From UBA6772 sp965183875 (GTDB taxonomy: Bacteria > Bacteroidota > Bacteroidia > Flavobacteriales > UBA7430), in contig CBCYMK010000037.1 of the NCBI GenBank assembly GCA_965183875.1, positions 1 through 27,477 on the forward strand: a DNA stretch of 27,477 nt, read 5' to 3'. The first letter of the stretch is position 1. Each line of letters opens with the position of its first letter. This document shows positions 1 through 7,163 of this stretch, piece by piece. A program made the translations under genes and the position numbers. Below the pieces are notes generated by a model. The model was not told the origin of the DNA, did no database searches, and worked only from the letters and a program-made list of their open reading frames with translations.

Positions 1-839
1 GGTTAGCTAATAATTCAACTCTGAAAATATTAGAGACATCTAAAAATATTTGAGTTCTATTCAATTCATTAAAGAAGATATTACTCGTGTTTTCCCAGCT
101 AATAGTCTCTGTAATACTTTTCTGTATATAGAGCTGACTACTAAATCCATATTCCATATCTACAACACTATTATTAATTTTAATAAACTGATTTTCTGTT
201 TCATTTGCCTGCTATAGTTCGGTATGCTATAAAGTTTCAGGGTGGCGAAAGCTAGATTTAAATTACTCCTTTCTCCAAAATCCCAGTTTAAACCATAGCC
301 CATTTCTAAAGTGAATGGGTTGAAGATATTAGATACAATTACCTTATTTCCATCTTCATTATGTTCGTATGACGGGGCTAACTGTGTATTTAATTTTATA
401 CATAGTGAGTTTTTATTAAATCTTGTTTTTCTACCCAACGAATACTAAAATCAGATTGATCTATATTTTTATACCATATGGAATCGATGTATTTGATATA
501 GGACAAATCAATATTTAAAAAGGTAGTAGCTTCCCAAGCTCTGAGCTGTCGATTATGCTTGTATTGAATATTTGAGGCAAAAGTAATTAGGTTATTCGTT
601 TCTACTTGCCAATTGTTATTACTAGTATAAGCACTTGTAAGCGAGGCAAAGTATGAGGGCTGACTAACATATTTTGTATTAATTGAATCTCTTATGATTA
701 AAGAGCTATTTACCGGCTCTAGGATAGGTGAAATTGAACTCTCTTGTGCATCACAATAAGTACAATTAACAATAAAGCAGAGTAGTACAACTATATTACT
801 AATTATGCATTCGTAGCTATTTAACCTAAATAATAACAT
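1..839 (-). pseudogene. Outer-membrane/DUF3078-like secreted protein, two frameshifts, 3' end outside window
   Basis: The reading frame starts with ATG at 839 and an N-terminal hydrophobic segment ending near CDAQ (signal peptide). It then runs through alternating aromatic and polar strands (NNWQVETNN, LSYIKYIDSIWYKN) that suggest a beta-rich outer-membrane protein. The frame breaks near 430: five A's follow TGGGTAG where six would continue as WVEKTRFNKNSL. The next frame carries NPFTLEMGYGLNWDFGERSN and breaks again near 210 (AGCAGGCAAATG, one base apparently missing). A third frame then continues as ANETENQFIKINNS to the window edge. The three pieces join without lost sense, so this is one gene with two 1-base deletions. 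The resemblance to DUF3078-type proteins is tentative. It lies 46 bp behind the lipoprotein gene, on the same strand. Confidence 0.6.
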
Positions 840-885
840 AATTGTACACCCTTATAATATTATAATTTATCTACATAAAACACTA

Positions 886-1504
886 TTAATTAAACTTAAA
901 ATCCGGCAACTGATCTTCTGACATATTGAAATGATCCATATAATCTAGGCTTAAGTATATAGTATTAATATTTAAACCTCTGTTTCTAGCTTGCTCAATA
1001 GATTTCTGCCAGTCTACTAAATGATCTATACTTACTTTACCTGTATACTTTGACCAGATTAATACTAGTGTAAAATCGTATTCATCAGAAAGTTCTAATG
1101 AGTTAAGATTAGGAAGTTGTGTAAGCTTTGAAAATAATTCTTCCATTTTAATATAGTTTGTAGTTGGTGTATAAATACCAGTAAATCCTGTACTTAGAGT
1201 GTCAATAAAACTTCTTATTGATGCATTACAGCTCTCTTCAGTTGCTCTATATTCTAAATATTCGTGTTTGTCATTGTAAAAAACAACATCTGGTAAACCA
1301 ACCCCCCAATTATAAAGGTCGTATAAAGCAGTAGTATCTTTTGTAGCGTATAGTTGATTGACCTGGAAGTTAGACCCATTTAAAAATGATTGCAAACTAT
1401 TAAACGACTCAATTTCGGGCGATTTCACTTTATAAACTTTTTAATAATACGGCTCTACAAGAGCTAAAAATGATAACGATAATTAATATAAATGCCTTTT
1501 TCAT
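886..1504 (-). CDS. Putative lipoprotein of unknown function (frameshift after signal peptide)
   Basis: An ATG at 1504 opens MKKAFILIIVIIFSSC, a lipoprotein signal peptide with a lipobox cysteine. It is followed by RAVLLK and then, in the written frame, a stop at about 1433. Removing one A from the AAAAA run near 1440 joins it to VYKVKSPEIESFNSLQSF, which stays open to the TAA at 886; the span of 619 nt minus 1 gives 205 residues. The body without the signal could also start at GTG 1428 (180 residues), but no signal would then be encoded. I do not recognise a catalytic motif. The PDVVFYNDKHEYLEY and CNASIRSF segments recall small Bacteroidota lipoproteins with a possible thioredoxin-like fold, which is a weak inference. 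It lies between a small secreted protein and an outer-membrane-type gene, so a cell-envelope role is likely. Confidence 0.6.
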
Positions 1505-1520
1505 ACCTCTGAAATTTATA

Positions 1521-1544
1521 GGAGGAAGAGCGAACTCTCCCTCC
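1521..1544 (-). terminator. Stem-loop between two minus-strand genes
   Basis: GGAGGAAGAG (1521-1530) and CTCTCCCTCC (1535-1544) pair with one mismatch around a CGAA loop (TTCG when read on the minus strand). It follows the stop of the small secreted protein at 1554 and precedes the lipoprotein ATG at 1504. The downstream minus-strand sequence (TATAAATTTC) is a poor U-tract, so it may be an attenuator or mRNA-stabilising hairpin rather than a full terminator. Confidence 0.45.
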
Positions 1545-1553
1545 ATATTAATA

Positions 1554-2009
1554 CTACTTAAATACTACTAAATAATTATTTTTCATTTTTTTTAATTTGT
1601 ACTTACCTTTCTTTAGTGTAAACTTCTTTACACCTAATGCATTCGCTACATCTGGGTCTAAACTCAATGATTGCCCCATTACAAAATGACTACCTGATAA
1701 ATATCTACTAACATCCTGTTTAGAAAACTTATTCGCATCTATTACAAGAACCAATTCACCAAATTCATTGATTTGAGCAGTTGCATTTCTAAAATTTATA
1801 TTAATTTTAAACTTACATACCCCTGGTCGATTATCACAATCGTTCTCAGATATTCTTCTACCAAACTCAAGTGAAATTGATATCAATGGTCTCAACTCTT
1901 CAGTTAGGGTTTTAATGGGCTTAGATTCTGTAGTGGTATTGAAATTTGTAAAAGCATTTCCTGGAATACTAAAGGTAAATACTGCGATTAATAGTATTAA
2001 ATTTTTCAT
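1554..2009 (-). CDS. Small secreted protein of unknown function
   Basis: The product has 151 residues. Residues 1-20 (MKNLILLIAVFTFSIPGNAF) form a signal peptide cleaved near NAF, so it is exported. The mature part has two cysteines close together (NDCDNRPGVCKF, around residues 57-65) that could form a disulphide in the periplasm. The C-terminus is Lys-rich (FTLKKGKYKLKKMKNNYLVVFK). No known family was recognised. It is preceded by a long AT-rich leader containing one copy of a diverged direct repeat and a MarR-operator-like dyad (2236-2247), 227 bp upstream, which suggests but does not prove regulation by the nearby MarR protein. Confidence 0.65.
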   Translation of the reverse strand: MKNLILLIAVFTFSIPGNAFTNFNTTTESKPIKTLTEELRPLISISLEFGRRISENDCDNRPGVCKFKININFRNATAQINEFGELVLVIDANKFSKQDVSRYLSGSHFVMGQSLSLDPDVANALGVKKFTLKKGKYKLKKMKNNYLVVFK

Positions 2010-2122
2010 AATTATATTATTTATTCGTTCTCCCTATTTACGCATTTGGGTTCGCGTTCATCTTCTTTTTTAAGTGGTTTAGAATCTGTCTCCCACTCAA
2101 CCTATTAGTAAGACATCAATTT

Positions 2123-2257
2123 TTTCCAGTCTATTATTAGCACCTACAGTTAAAAGTTTTCGGCTTTACTTATTTTTTCATTTAACAATACTAGCCAATT
2201 TATGGATTGAAGAAAAGGAATCAATTGAAAATCAATTGTTGATACAAATACTAGTAT
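2123..2257 (-). repeat. Diverged direct repeat, copy 1
   Basis: Compared with 2541-2670 this copy shares TTTCCAGTCTA, then CCTACA, then TTAAAAGTTTTCGG, then TTTAACAATA, and at its far end CAATTGTTGATACAA followed by TAGTAT, all in the same order and at near-equal spacing with small indels. The strongest block is about 48 bp (2123-2172). It lies upstream of the secreted-protein gene at 1554-2009, so it may be a duplicated leader or promoter region. Confidence 0.6.
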
Positions 2258-2297
2258 AACAAATTAATATTATGGTTTTTTAAACTGTGTTTTGGGT

Positions 2298-2326
2298 AAA
2301 ATAAAAGAGGAGCAAAGCTCCTCTTT
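2298..2326 (-). terminator. Rho-independent terminator, orphan
   Basis: AAAGAGGAGC (2304-2313) pairs perfectly with GCTCCTCTTT (2317-2326) around a 3-base loop. On the minus strand the stem is followed by TATTTTA, a usable U-tract. The nearest upstream minus-strand gene is marR, whose stop is more than 400 bp away, so the terminator may end a separate short transcript. Confidence 0.6.
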
Positions 2327-2540
2327 ATTGATCTCATAATTGATAAGCAAGTATATTATTTGATTTTGACTTTTACACTGACCCTAATCTGTAATTCAAA
2401 ATAGTAAGAAATTTAAAAGAGGGTTGTTATAATAGGTCGATTAGTATAATTTATAAATAAGTATTAGATAATTGTATTATAATATTGACTCTATTAAATG
2501 GAATAATCTTTCAGAATTATTATTAAACAGACATATTTTA

Positions 2541-2670
2541 TTTCCAGTCTACTATTATACCTACACTTAAAAGTTTTCGGTTTTACTTTATTGTTTAACA
2601 ATATTATAGAATAAATGTATTGGTAAAAAACTATTTCAACTTTATCAATTGTTGATACAACTAATAGTAT
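2541..2670 (-). repeat. Diverged direct repeat, copy 2
   Basis: This is the partner of 2123-2257, in the same order and orientation, with the shared blocks TTTCCAGTCTA, CCTACACTTAAAAGTTTTCGG, TTTAACAATA and CAATTGTTGATACAA. No open reading frame follows it on the minus strand before the terminator at 2298-2326. Confidence 0.6.
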
Positions 2671-2740
2671 TAATAAAGTTAAGAAACAACTCGTTAAGCA
2701 CTGATATACTGCGAATTAAAGAGGGTTTGGCAACTGTATT

Positions 2741-3211
2741 CTAGAGTGTATCTGTTAAGTCGTCTAATAGAACACTTAATTGACTTAGTTTTTGTTTAGA
2801 TAACACTATAGTCTCTTTACAGTGTTTTATTAAAAGTGGATCTATATCATTTAGGAGAAGTAAACCTTTCTTTGTAATCATATGATGAATCATTCTTTTA
2901 TCGTCTTTATCTTTAAAGCGCTTTACAAATTTCTTATCAATAAGCTTATCTATTAACCTAGTAGTATTAGAAGTATTATGAATCATCCTAGACTGTATAT
3001 CTTGGCCGAGTAAGGTTATGGGATGAGAGCCTCTTAAAATTCTCAAAATATTATACTGTGGCTCTGTTAAGTTAAAGGCACGCATAAAAATTGTAATTTC
3101 TCTGAATGCTTTCATTCCAGAAAATATAAGATTTACGTATACCTTTTCTTGCTCTGAGTGAAATCCAGTGGATTGGATTTTATCCTCTATTGGCTTAACC
3201 TTTTTTTCCAT
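2741..3211 (-). CDS. MarR-family transcriptional regulator
   Basis: The product has 156 residues, a usual MarR length. It shows the family layout: N-terminal helices for dimerisation, LTEPQYNILRILRGS (about residues 48-62) leading into the winged helix, the recognition region with NTSNTTRLIDKLIDKKFVKR, and the wing DKDDKRMIHHMITKKG with the conserved Asp and Arg. MarR proteins bind short inverted repeats as dimers and usually repress their own gene and a neighbour until a small ligand or oxidant releases them; the ligand cannot be told here. The start ATG 3211 gives a full N-terminus. A perfect TTGTA-CC-TACAA dyad lies 64 bp upstream (3275-3286), consistent with autoregulation. Confidence 0.9.
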   Translation of the reverse strand: MEKKVKPIEDKIQSTGFHSEQEKVYVNLIFSGMKAFREITIFMRAFNLTEPQYNILRILRGSHPITLLGQDIQSRMIHNTSNTTRLIDKLIDKKFVKRFKDKDDKRMIHHMITKKGLLLLNDIDPLLIKHCKETIVLSKQKLSQLSVLLDDLTDTL

Positions 3212-3274
3212 AACTAAGTGGTGTTAGTTATTCCTATTGTTGTCTAAGTAATTTCCATCTTTAAATATAAGTAA

Positions 3275-3286
3275 TTGTAGGTACAA
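3275..3286 (-). promoter_or_regulatory. Putative MarR operator upstream of marR
   Basis: TTGTA and TACAA form a perfect 5-bp inverted repeat around two bases. On the minus strand the site lies five bases ahead of a TATATTTA box (3262-3269; 7 of 8 matches to TAnnTTTG), so a bound dimer would block RNA polymerase. Near-copies (TTGTTGATACAA) occur at 2236-2247 and 2649-2660. Confidence 0.45.
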
Positions 3287-3679
3287 CTACCTAGCGATTA
3301 GTTATTATTATGTGTCGAATACTACTCATTATTAAATATTTACAATCATTGTAATCAAAATTTATTTCAGCAATAGATTCTATATCCATCAGAATAATCA
3401 GTCATAATAAGAGCTTACTACTTTATAAAAATTCAGTAAAAATATGTTTGTATAAACAAATGATAATGTAGAATTAGGAATGTAAAATTAATTTATGTTC
3501 TGTAGAAGGAACTTTCTACAAAGTCAAATTGATTAATAAATGGGGAGTTTTAATTAAAAACAATCTTATTATCCATGTGAATACAAAGAAGAATAAACTA
3601 AAAACAGAATATATTTACTTAAAATAATGGAAGCGATTCACAGGGTTTAGGGTCAATTAAATAATCGAATATATAAAGG

Positions 3680-3709
3680 TTGTTCATTCTATAAATTGTG
3701 TTAATTTTG
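3680..3709 (+). promoter_or_regulatory. guaA promoter, exact Bacteroidota consensus
   Basis: TTG at 3680-3682 is followed after exactly 19 bases by TAATTTTG (3702-3709), matching TTG-N19-TAnnTTTG. Only five bases separate the -7 box from the guaA ATG, so the transcript should be leaderless or nearly so. Confidence 0.75.
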
Positions 3710-3714
3710 CGCCT

Positions 3715-5247
3715 ATGCAAGAAAAGATATTAATCCTCGACTTTGGCTCACAGTACACGCAGTTAATTGCTCGTAGAGTGAGAGAATTGAACATATATTG
3801 TGAAATTCACCCATACAATAAGATTCCAGAATTAACAGACAACTTAAAAGGGGTAATCCTTTCTGGTTCTCCTCATTCTGTTCGTGAAGAAAATGCACCC
3901 ATTCCAAACCTAGAAAATATAAAAGGTAAATTACCTTTATTAGGTGTTTGTTATGGAGCACAACACTTAGCTCATAAATTTGGTGGCGAAGTATTGCCAT
4001 CTAAAATTCGTGAATACGGTAGAGCTAATTTATCATATGTAGACGAGAGTCACGTATTATTGAAAGGAGTTCCAAATGGATCTCAAGTATGGATGAGTCA
4101 CGGTGATACAATTTCTACACTTCCTGAAGGATATAAAGTTATTGCTTCGACAAAAGATGTAGAATGTGCTGGTTATTATATAGAAAATGAATCTACTTAT
4201 GCGATTCAATTTCACCCAGAGGTGTACCATTCTACAGACGGTGCTACCTTACTGAAGAACTTCTTGGTTGATATTTGTGGTTGTGTACAAGATTGGACAC
4301 CAAATAACTTTGTAGAGACAACGGTTGCAGCTTTAAAAGAAAAATTAGGAAACGACAAAGTTGTTCTTGGTTTATCTGGTGGGGTAGATTCTACCGTAAC
4401 TGCAGTATTACTACATAAGGCTATAGGCAAAAACTTACATTGTGTATTTGTTGACAATGGCTTATTGCGAAAAGATGAGTTTACTGGCGTTTTAAAGCAG
4501 TACGAAGGTATGGGCTTAAACGTAACAGGAGTAAATGCGAAAGATCGTTTTTACACTGATTTAGCAGGTTTATCTGATCCAGAGAAAAAACGTAAAGCGA
4601 TTGGTAAAGCTTTTATTGATGTATTCGATGAGGAGTCTCATAAAATACAAGATGTAGTTTGGTTAGCCCAAGGTACTATTTACCCTGATGTTATTGAATC
4701 TGTTTCTGCTACTGGAGGGCCATCTGCAACTATTAAGTCACACCACAACGTTGGAGGTTTACCAGACTATATGAAATTGAAAATTGTGGAACCTCTAAAT
4801 ACTTTATTTAAAGATGAAGTACGTAGAGTAGGGAAGTCTATGGGCTTGTCTCACGATTTATTAGGTCGTCACCCTTTCCCTGGGCCTGGATTGGCAATTC
4901 GTATATTAGGAGATATTACCCCTGAAAAAGTATCTATCTTACAAGAGGTGGATCACGTATTTATTCAAGGATTGAAAGATGCAGGTTTATACGATAGTGT
5001 TTGGCAGGCTGGAGCGATGTTGCTTCCTGTACAATCGGTTGGTGTAATGGGCGATGAGCGCACTTATGAAAAAGTTGTTGCACTTAGAGCAGTAGAATCT
5101 GTTGACGGTATGACTGCCGACTGGGTTCACTTACCATATGAATTCCTTGCAAAAGTTTCTAACGACATTATCAATAAAGTAAAAGGTGTTAACAGAGTAG
5201 TCTACGACATTAGCTCTAAACCTCCCGCTACTATAGAATGGGAATAG
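3715..5247 (+). CDS. guaA: GMP synthase (glutamine-hydrolysing)
   Basis: GuaA amidates XMP to GMP with glutamine and ATP, the last step of guanine nucleotide synthesis in the cytosol. All parts are visible in 510 residues. The N-terminal class I glutamine amidotransferase has its nucleophile Cys79 in LLGVCYGAQ and His167/Glu169 in QFHPEV. The ATP-pyrophosphatase domain has its P-loop LSGGVDST (about 220-227). The C-terminal dimerisation domain includes GRHPFPGPGLAIR and ends KPPATIEWE, the usual end of the family. The start ATG at 3715 gives the canonical beginning MQEKILILDFGSQYTQLIAR. It stands alone, with its own promoter and terminator. Confidence 0.98.
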   Translation: MQEKILILDFGSQYTQLIARRVRELNIYCEIHPYNKIPELTDNLKGVILSGSPHSVREENAPIPNLENIKGKLPLLGVCYGAQHLAHKFGGEVLPSKIREYGRANLSYVDESHVLLKGVPNGSQVWMSHGDTISTLPEGYKVIASTKDVECAGYYIENESTYAIQFHPEVYHSTDGATLLKNFLVDICGCVQDWTPNNFVETTVAALKEKLGNDKVVLGLSGGVDSTVTAVLLHKAIGKNLHCVFVDNGLLRKDEFTGVLKQYEGMGLNVTGVNAKDRFYTDLAGLSDPEKKRKAIGKAFIDVFDEESHKIQDVVWLAQGTIYPDVIESVSATGGPSATIKSHHNVGGLPDYMKLKIVEPLNTLFKDEVRRVGKSMGLSHDLLGRHPFPGPGLAIRILGDITPEKVSILQEVDHVFIQGLKDAGLYDSVWQAGAMLLPVQSVGVMGDERTYEKVVALRAVESVDGMTADWVHLPYEFLAKVSNDIINKVKGVNRVVYDISSKPPATIEWE

Positions 5248-5263
5248 TATTATGACTAGTCTT

Positions 5264-5294
5264 AAAAAAAAGCACTCTTTCGAGTGCTTTTTTT
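5264..5294. terminator. Bidirectional terminator between guaA and ykgJ-like gene
   Basis: GCACTC (5272-5277) and GAGTGC (5282-5287) pair around TTTC, flanked by eight A's upstream and seven T's downstream. It therefore works for guaA on the plus strand and for the convergent gene ending at 5308 on the minus strand. Confidence 0.85.
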
Positions 5295-5307
5295 GTTCCA
5301 ATATTTC

Positions 5308-5811
5308 TTAATTTAATTCGAGCTTAAATTTACTTTTAAGTAGTGCTTCAAATACCTCAAGCTCTACCATTAATTTTTGGATATTTAATTCACCTGATGA
5401 TAGGCTATCGTATTTATCTAAGTAGTTTTTCAATTCAATCATTTTAAAATAAAATGACTTAGATTTTAATTTAAAGTCAATTTCTGCTAAGCAATTTTCT
5501 AAAATATTTTTTTGTTTTTTCAGCTCAGCTATTGCTTCAACAGCCTTATCAAAGTCCAGTTTCTTTTGTTCTACTGAGTTTAATAAACCACACTTAAAGT
5601 TAGCACACTGCTTAGGTCTGTTAGCATAAATAGTACAACCATCACAATATTTAGTACACGGTTGAAGAAATACTCCACTTTGGGTAACTAATTCATCACC
5701 CATTAATTCCCCTAAAGTAGGAATCTCCTCAGTTTCGAGCTGTACGAATCCTATCAAAGTTCCGTCACAACAGAGACCACAAGACAGGCATATATTTGAA
5801 GAATCGTTCAT
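5308..5811 (-). CDS. YkgJ-family cysteine cluster protein
   Basis: The product has 167 residues. Its first half holds the CxxCxxCC cluster (CLSCGLCC, about residues 8-15) followed by PCTKYCDGCTIYANRPKQCANFKC, the spacing of the YkgJ/UPF0153 family thought to bind zinc or an iron-sulphur cluster. The second half is Lys/Glu-rich, helical and probably coiled coil (KKLDFDKAVEAIAELKKQK). Its biochemical role is unknown. It has no signal peptide, so it is cytosolic. It is convergent with guaA and not clearly in an operon; the ABC permease upstream is separated by about 70 bp. Confidence 0.8.
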   Translation of the reverse strand: MNDSSNICLSCGLCCDGTLIGFVQLETEEIPTLGELMGDELVTQSGVFLQPCTKYCDGCTIYANRPKQCANFKCGLLNSVEQKKLDFDKAVEAIAELKKQKNILENCLAEIDFKLKSKSFYFKMIELKNYLDKYDSLSSGELNIQKLMVELEVFEALLKSKFKLELN

Positions 5812-5880
5812 ATTAGTTTACTATAAAGTCGTGCATAAATAATCATTAATCAAAATAAATTAGTTCACTAAATTTTAAAA

Positions 5881-7113
5881 TCACTCATGCCTTAAGGCCT
5901 CTATAGGATCTAATTTTGATGCTTTTATAGCAGGATAAATACCAGAAACTAATCCAACCAATACACATAGTACAACTCCAGCGGCTAACCATAGCCAAGG
6001 GATTACAAAAGCAGAACTCATCATAAATGAAGTTATATTTCCTATTAGTATCCCAATTATAATCCCTAAGACACCTCCAATTTGACAAATTACAATCGCT
6101 TCTATTAAAAACTGTTGGCGTATAGTTTTGGAAGTTGCTCCAATTGCTTTACGTGTACCTATCTCTTTTGTTCTTTCTGTCACACTTACCAGCATTATAT
6201 TCATTAATGCAATAGCTGCTCCTAAAAGGGTAATAAACCCAATAAGTGTTGCAGCACTAGTAACATATTTTAGATTATCCATCAGCGACTTTGCCAAGCT
6301 ATCACTTTTGGTAATTTCAAAATTCTGCTTCTCTATAGGACGCAGCCTCCTAATGCTTCTAAATGTACCAATTGCAGAACCAATAACTGCATCTATCTCG
6401 TAGTTTGTCTCTGCCATAACACTAATAGCAATTGAACTTGTACTACTTAAATTACTCCTTAAATAACTAATGGGTAACATGCAGCTTCTGTCTCCTCCCA
6501 TACCCATGCTAGAACCCTTTTCTGCTAATACACCTATTACCTGAACTCGTTTATTATTAACCGAAATAATTTTACCTATGGCTGAACTGGAAGAATTAAA
6601 TACTTGTTTAAATATATCTTGTCCGATTAAAACCACATTACTATTTAAGCTTATATCGTGGTGATTAATATTTCTTCCAAATTCAATCTCATAACCAGAA
6701 ACTTTAAGGTAATTCTCGTCAATACCAATTACACTTACATTGGGATTGGTTTTTAAAGAATTGAATTTTACAGTAGCCGAACTTGATGCACTGTAAGAAA
6801 TAGTTGTTACAGCAGTATTTTTAAAGGCATTTTTAAAGGCGAGTGCTTCTTTGTAATGTATTGTAGGGTTAACAGTTGTACGTTCACTTCTTGAGCGTGT
6901 ACCTCTTTGTTGATTCTGAATAGTGAATGTATTTGCACCCATCATTGCAAAATTATCATTCAAGGCATAATCTATAGAATCAATCGCAGTTAATATACCC
7001 ACCAAAGAAGCGATTCCGATAGCAATAATAGAAACAGTAATTGCTGTACGCAATAGATGCCCTTTAATAGATTGCAAAGCAATCTTAATATTTTCGATGA
7101 GTGGCTTATTCAT
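5881..7113 (-). CDS. ABC transporter permease, MacB/FtsX type
   Basis: The product has 410 residues with the MacB-like layout: a cytosolic N-terminus, TM1 (about residues 20-42, ISIIAIGIASLVGILTAI), a periplasmic core domain (about 45-270) with GANTFTIQNQ and VIGVLAEKGSSMGMGGD, then three membrane segments from about 285 to the end. FtsX motifs ITLLGAAIALMNIMLVSVTERTKEIG and the typical end KASKLDPIEALRHE are present. Such permeases pair with a LolD/MacB-type ATPase to expel peptides or lipoproteins; no ATPase gene is in this window, so the partner must lie elsewhere. It follows the dipeptidyl peptidase III gene but a strong hairpin separates them. Confidence 0.9.
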   Translation of the reverse strand: MNKPLIENIKIALQSIKGHLLRTAITVSIIAIGIASLVGILTAIDSIDYALNDNFAMMGANTFTIQNQQRGTRSRSERTTVNPTIHYKEALAFKNAFKNTAVTTISYSASSSATVKFNSLKTNPNVSVIGIDENYLKVSGYEIEFGRNINHHDISLNSNVVLIGQDIFKQVFNSSSSAIGKIISVNNKRVQVIGVLAEKGSSMGMGGDRSCMLPISYLRSNLSSTSSIAISVMAETNYEIDAVIGSAIGTFRSIRRLRPIEKQNFEITKSDSLAKSLMDNLKYVTSAATLIGFITLLGAAIALMNIMLVSVTERTKEIGTRKAIGATSKTIRQQFLIEAIVICQIGGVLGIIIGILIGNITSFMMSSAFVIPWLWLAAGVVLCVLVGLVSGIYPAIKASKLDPIEALRHE

Positions 7114-7126
7114 AGTCTTAAAACAA

Positions 7127-7153
7127 AGAAGGCAGCAATAAATGCTGCCTTCT
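7127..7153 (-). terminator. Terminator after dipeptidyl peptidase III gene
   Basis: AGAAGGCAGCA (7127-7137) and TGCTGCCTTCT (7143-7153) form a perfect 11-bp stem with a 5-base loop, directly after the stop at 7164. On the minus strand TTTGTTTT follows the stem. Confidence 0.75.
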
Positions 7154-7163
7154 AATAAATGTA

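Larger units (their letters stand above)
2010..2740. other. AT-rich intergenic region with two diverged direct repeats
   Basis: These 731 bp carry no credible protein gene. They hold two ~130-bp direct repeats (2123-2257 and 2541-2670), two TTGTTGATACAA sites (2236-2247 and 2649-2660) and a minus-strand terminator (2298-2326). On the minus strand a short open stretch ends FELQIRVSVKVKIK-stop near 2357, just before the terminator, but it is interrupted only 17 codons upstream; it may be a gene relic or chance. A seven-codon ATG-to-TAA frame (2038-2061) sits in the leader of the 1554-2009 gene and is probably chance. Confidence 0.6.
3212..3714. other. AT-rich divergent intergenic region between marR and guaA
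   Basis: No gene was seen in these 503 bp. Visible elements are a MarR-type dyad (3275-3286), a TTTGT-ATAA-ACAAA inverted repeat (3447-3460), a TGTAGAA-N6-TTCTACA inverted repeat (3501-3520) and the guaA promoter (3680-3709). The middle part (about 3300-3440 and 3525-3675) shows nothing recognisable. Confidence 0.6.

Noticed and set aside
2038..2061. Seven-codon leader peptide (MNANPNA) before the 1554-2009 gene
   Set aside because: It is too short, has no run of regulatory codons and no attenuator hairpin behind it; an ATG-to-stop frame this short is expected by chance.
2123..2670. CRISPR-like repeat pair
   Set aside because: Only two long, diverged copies are present with a ~280-bp gap; there is no regular short repeat, no spacers and no cas genes.
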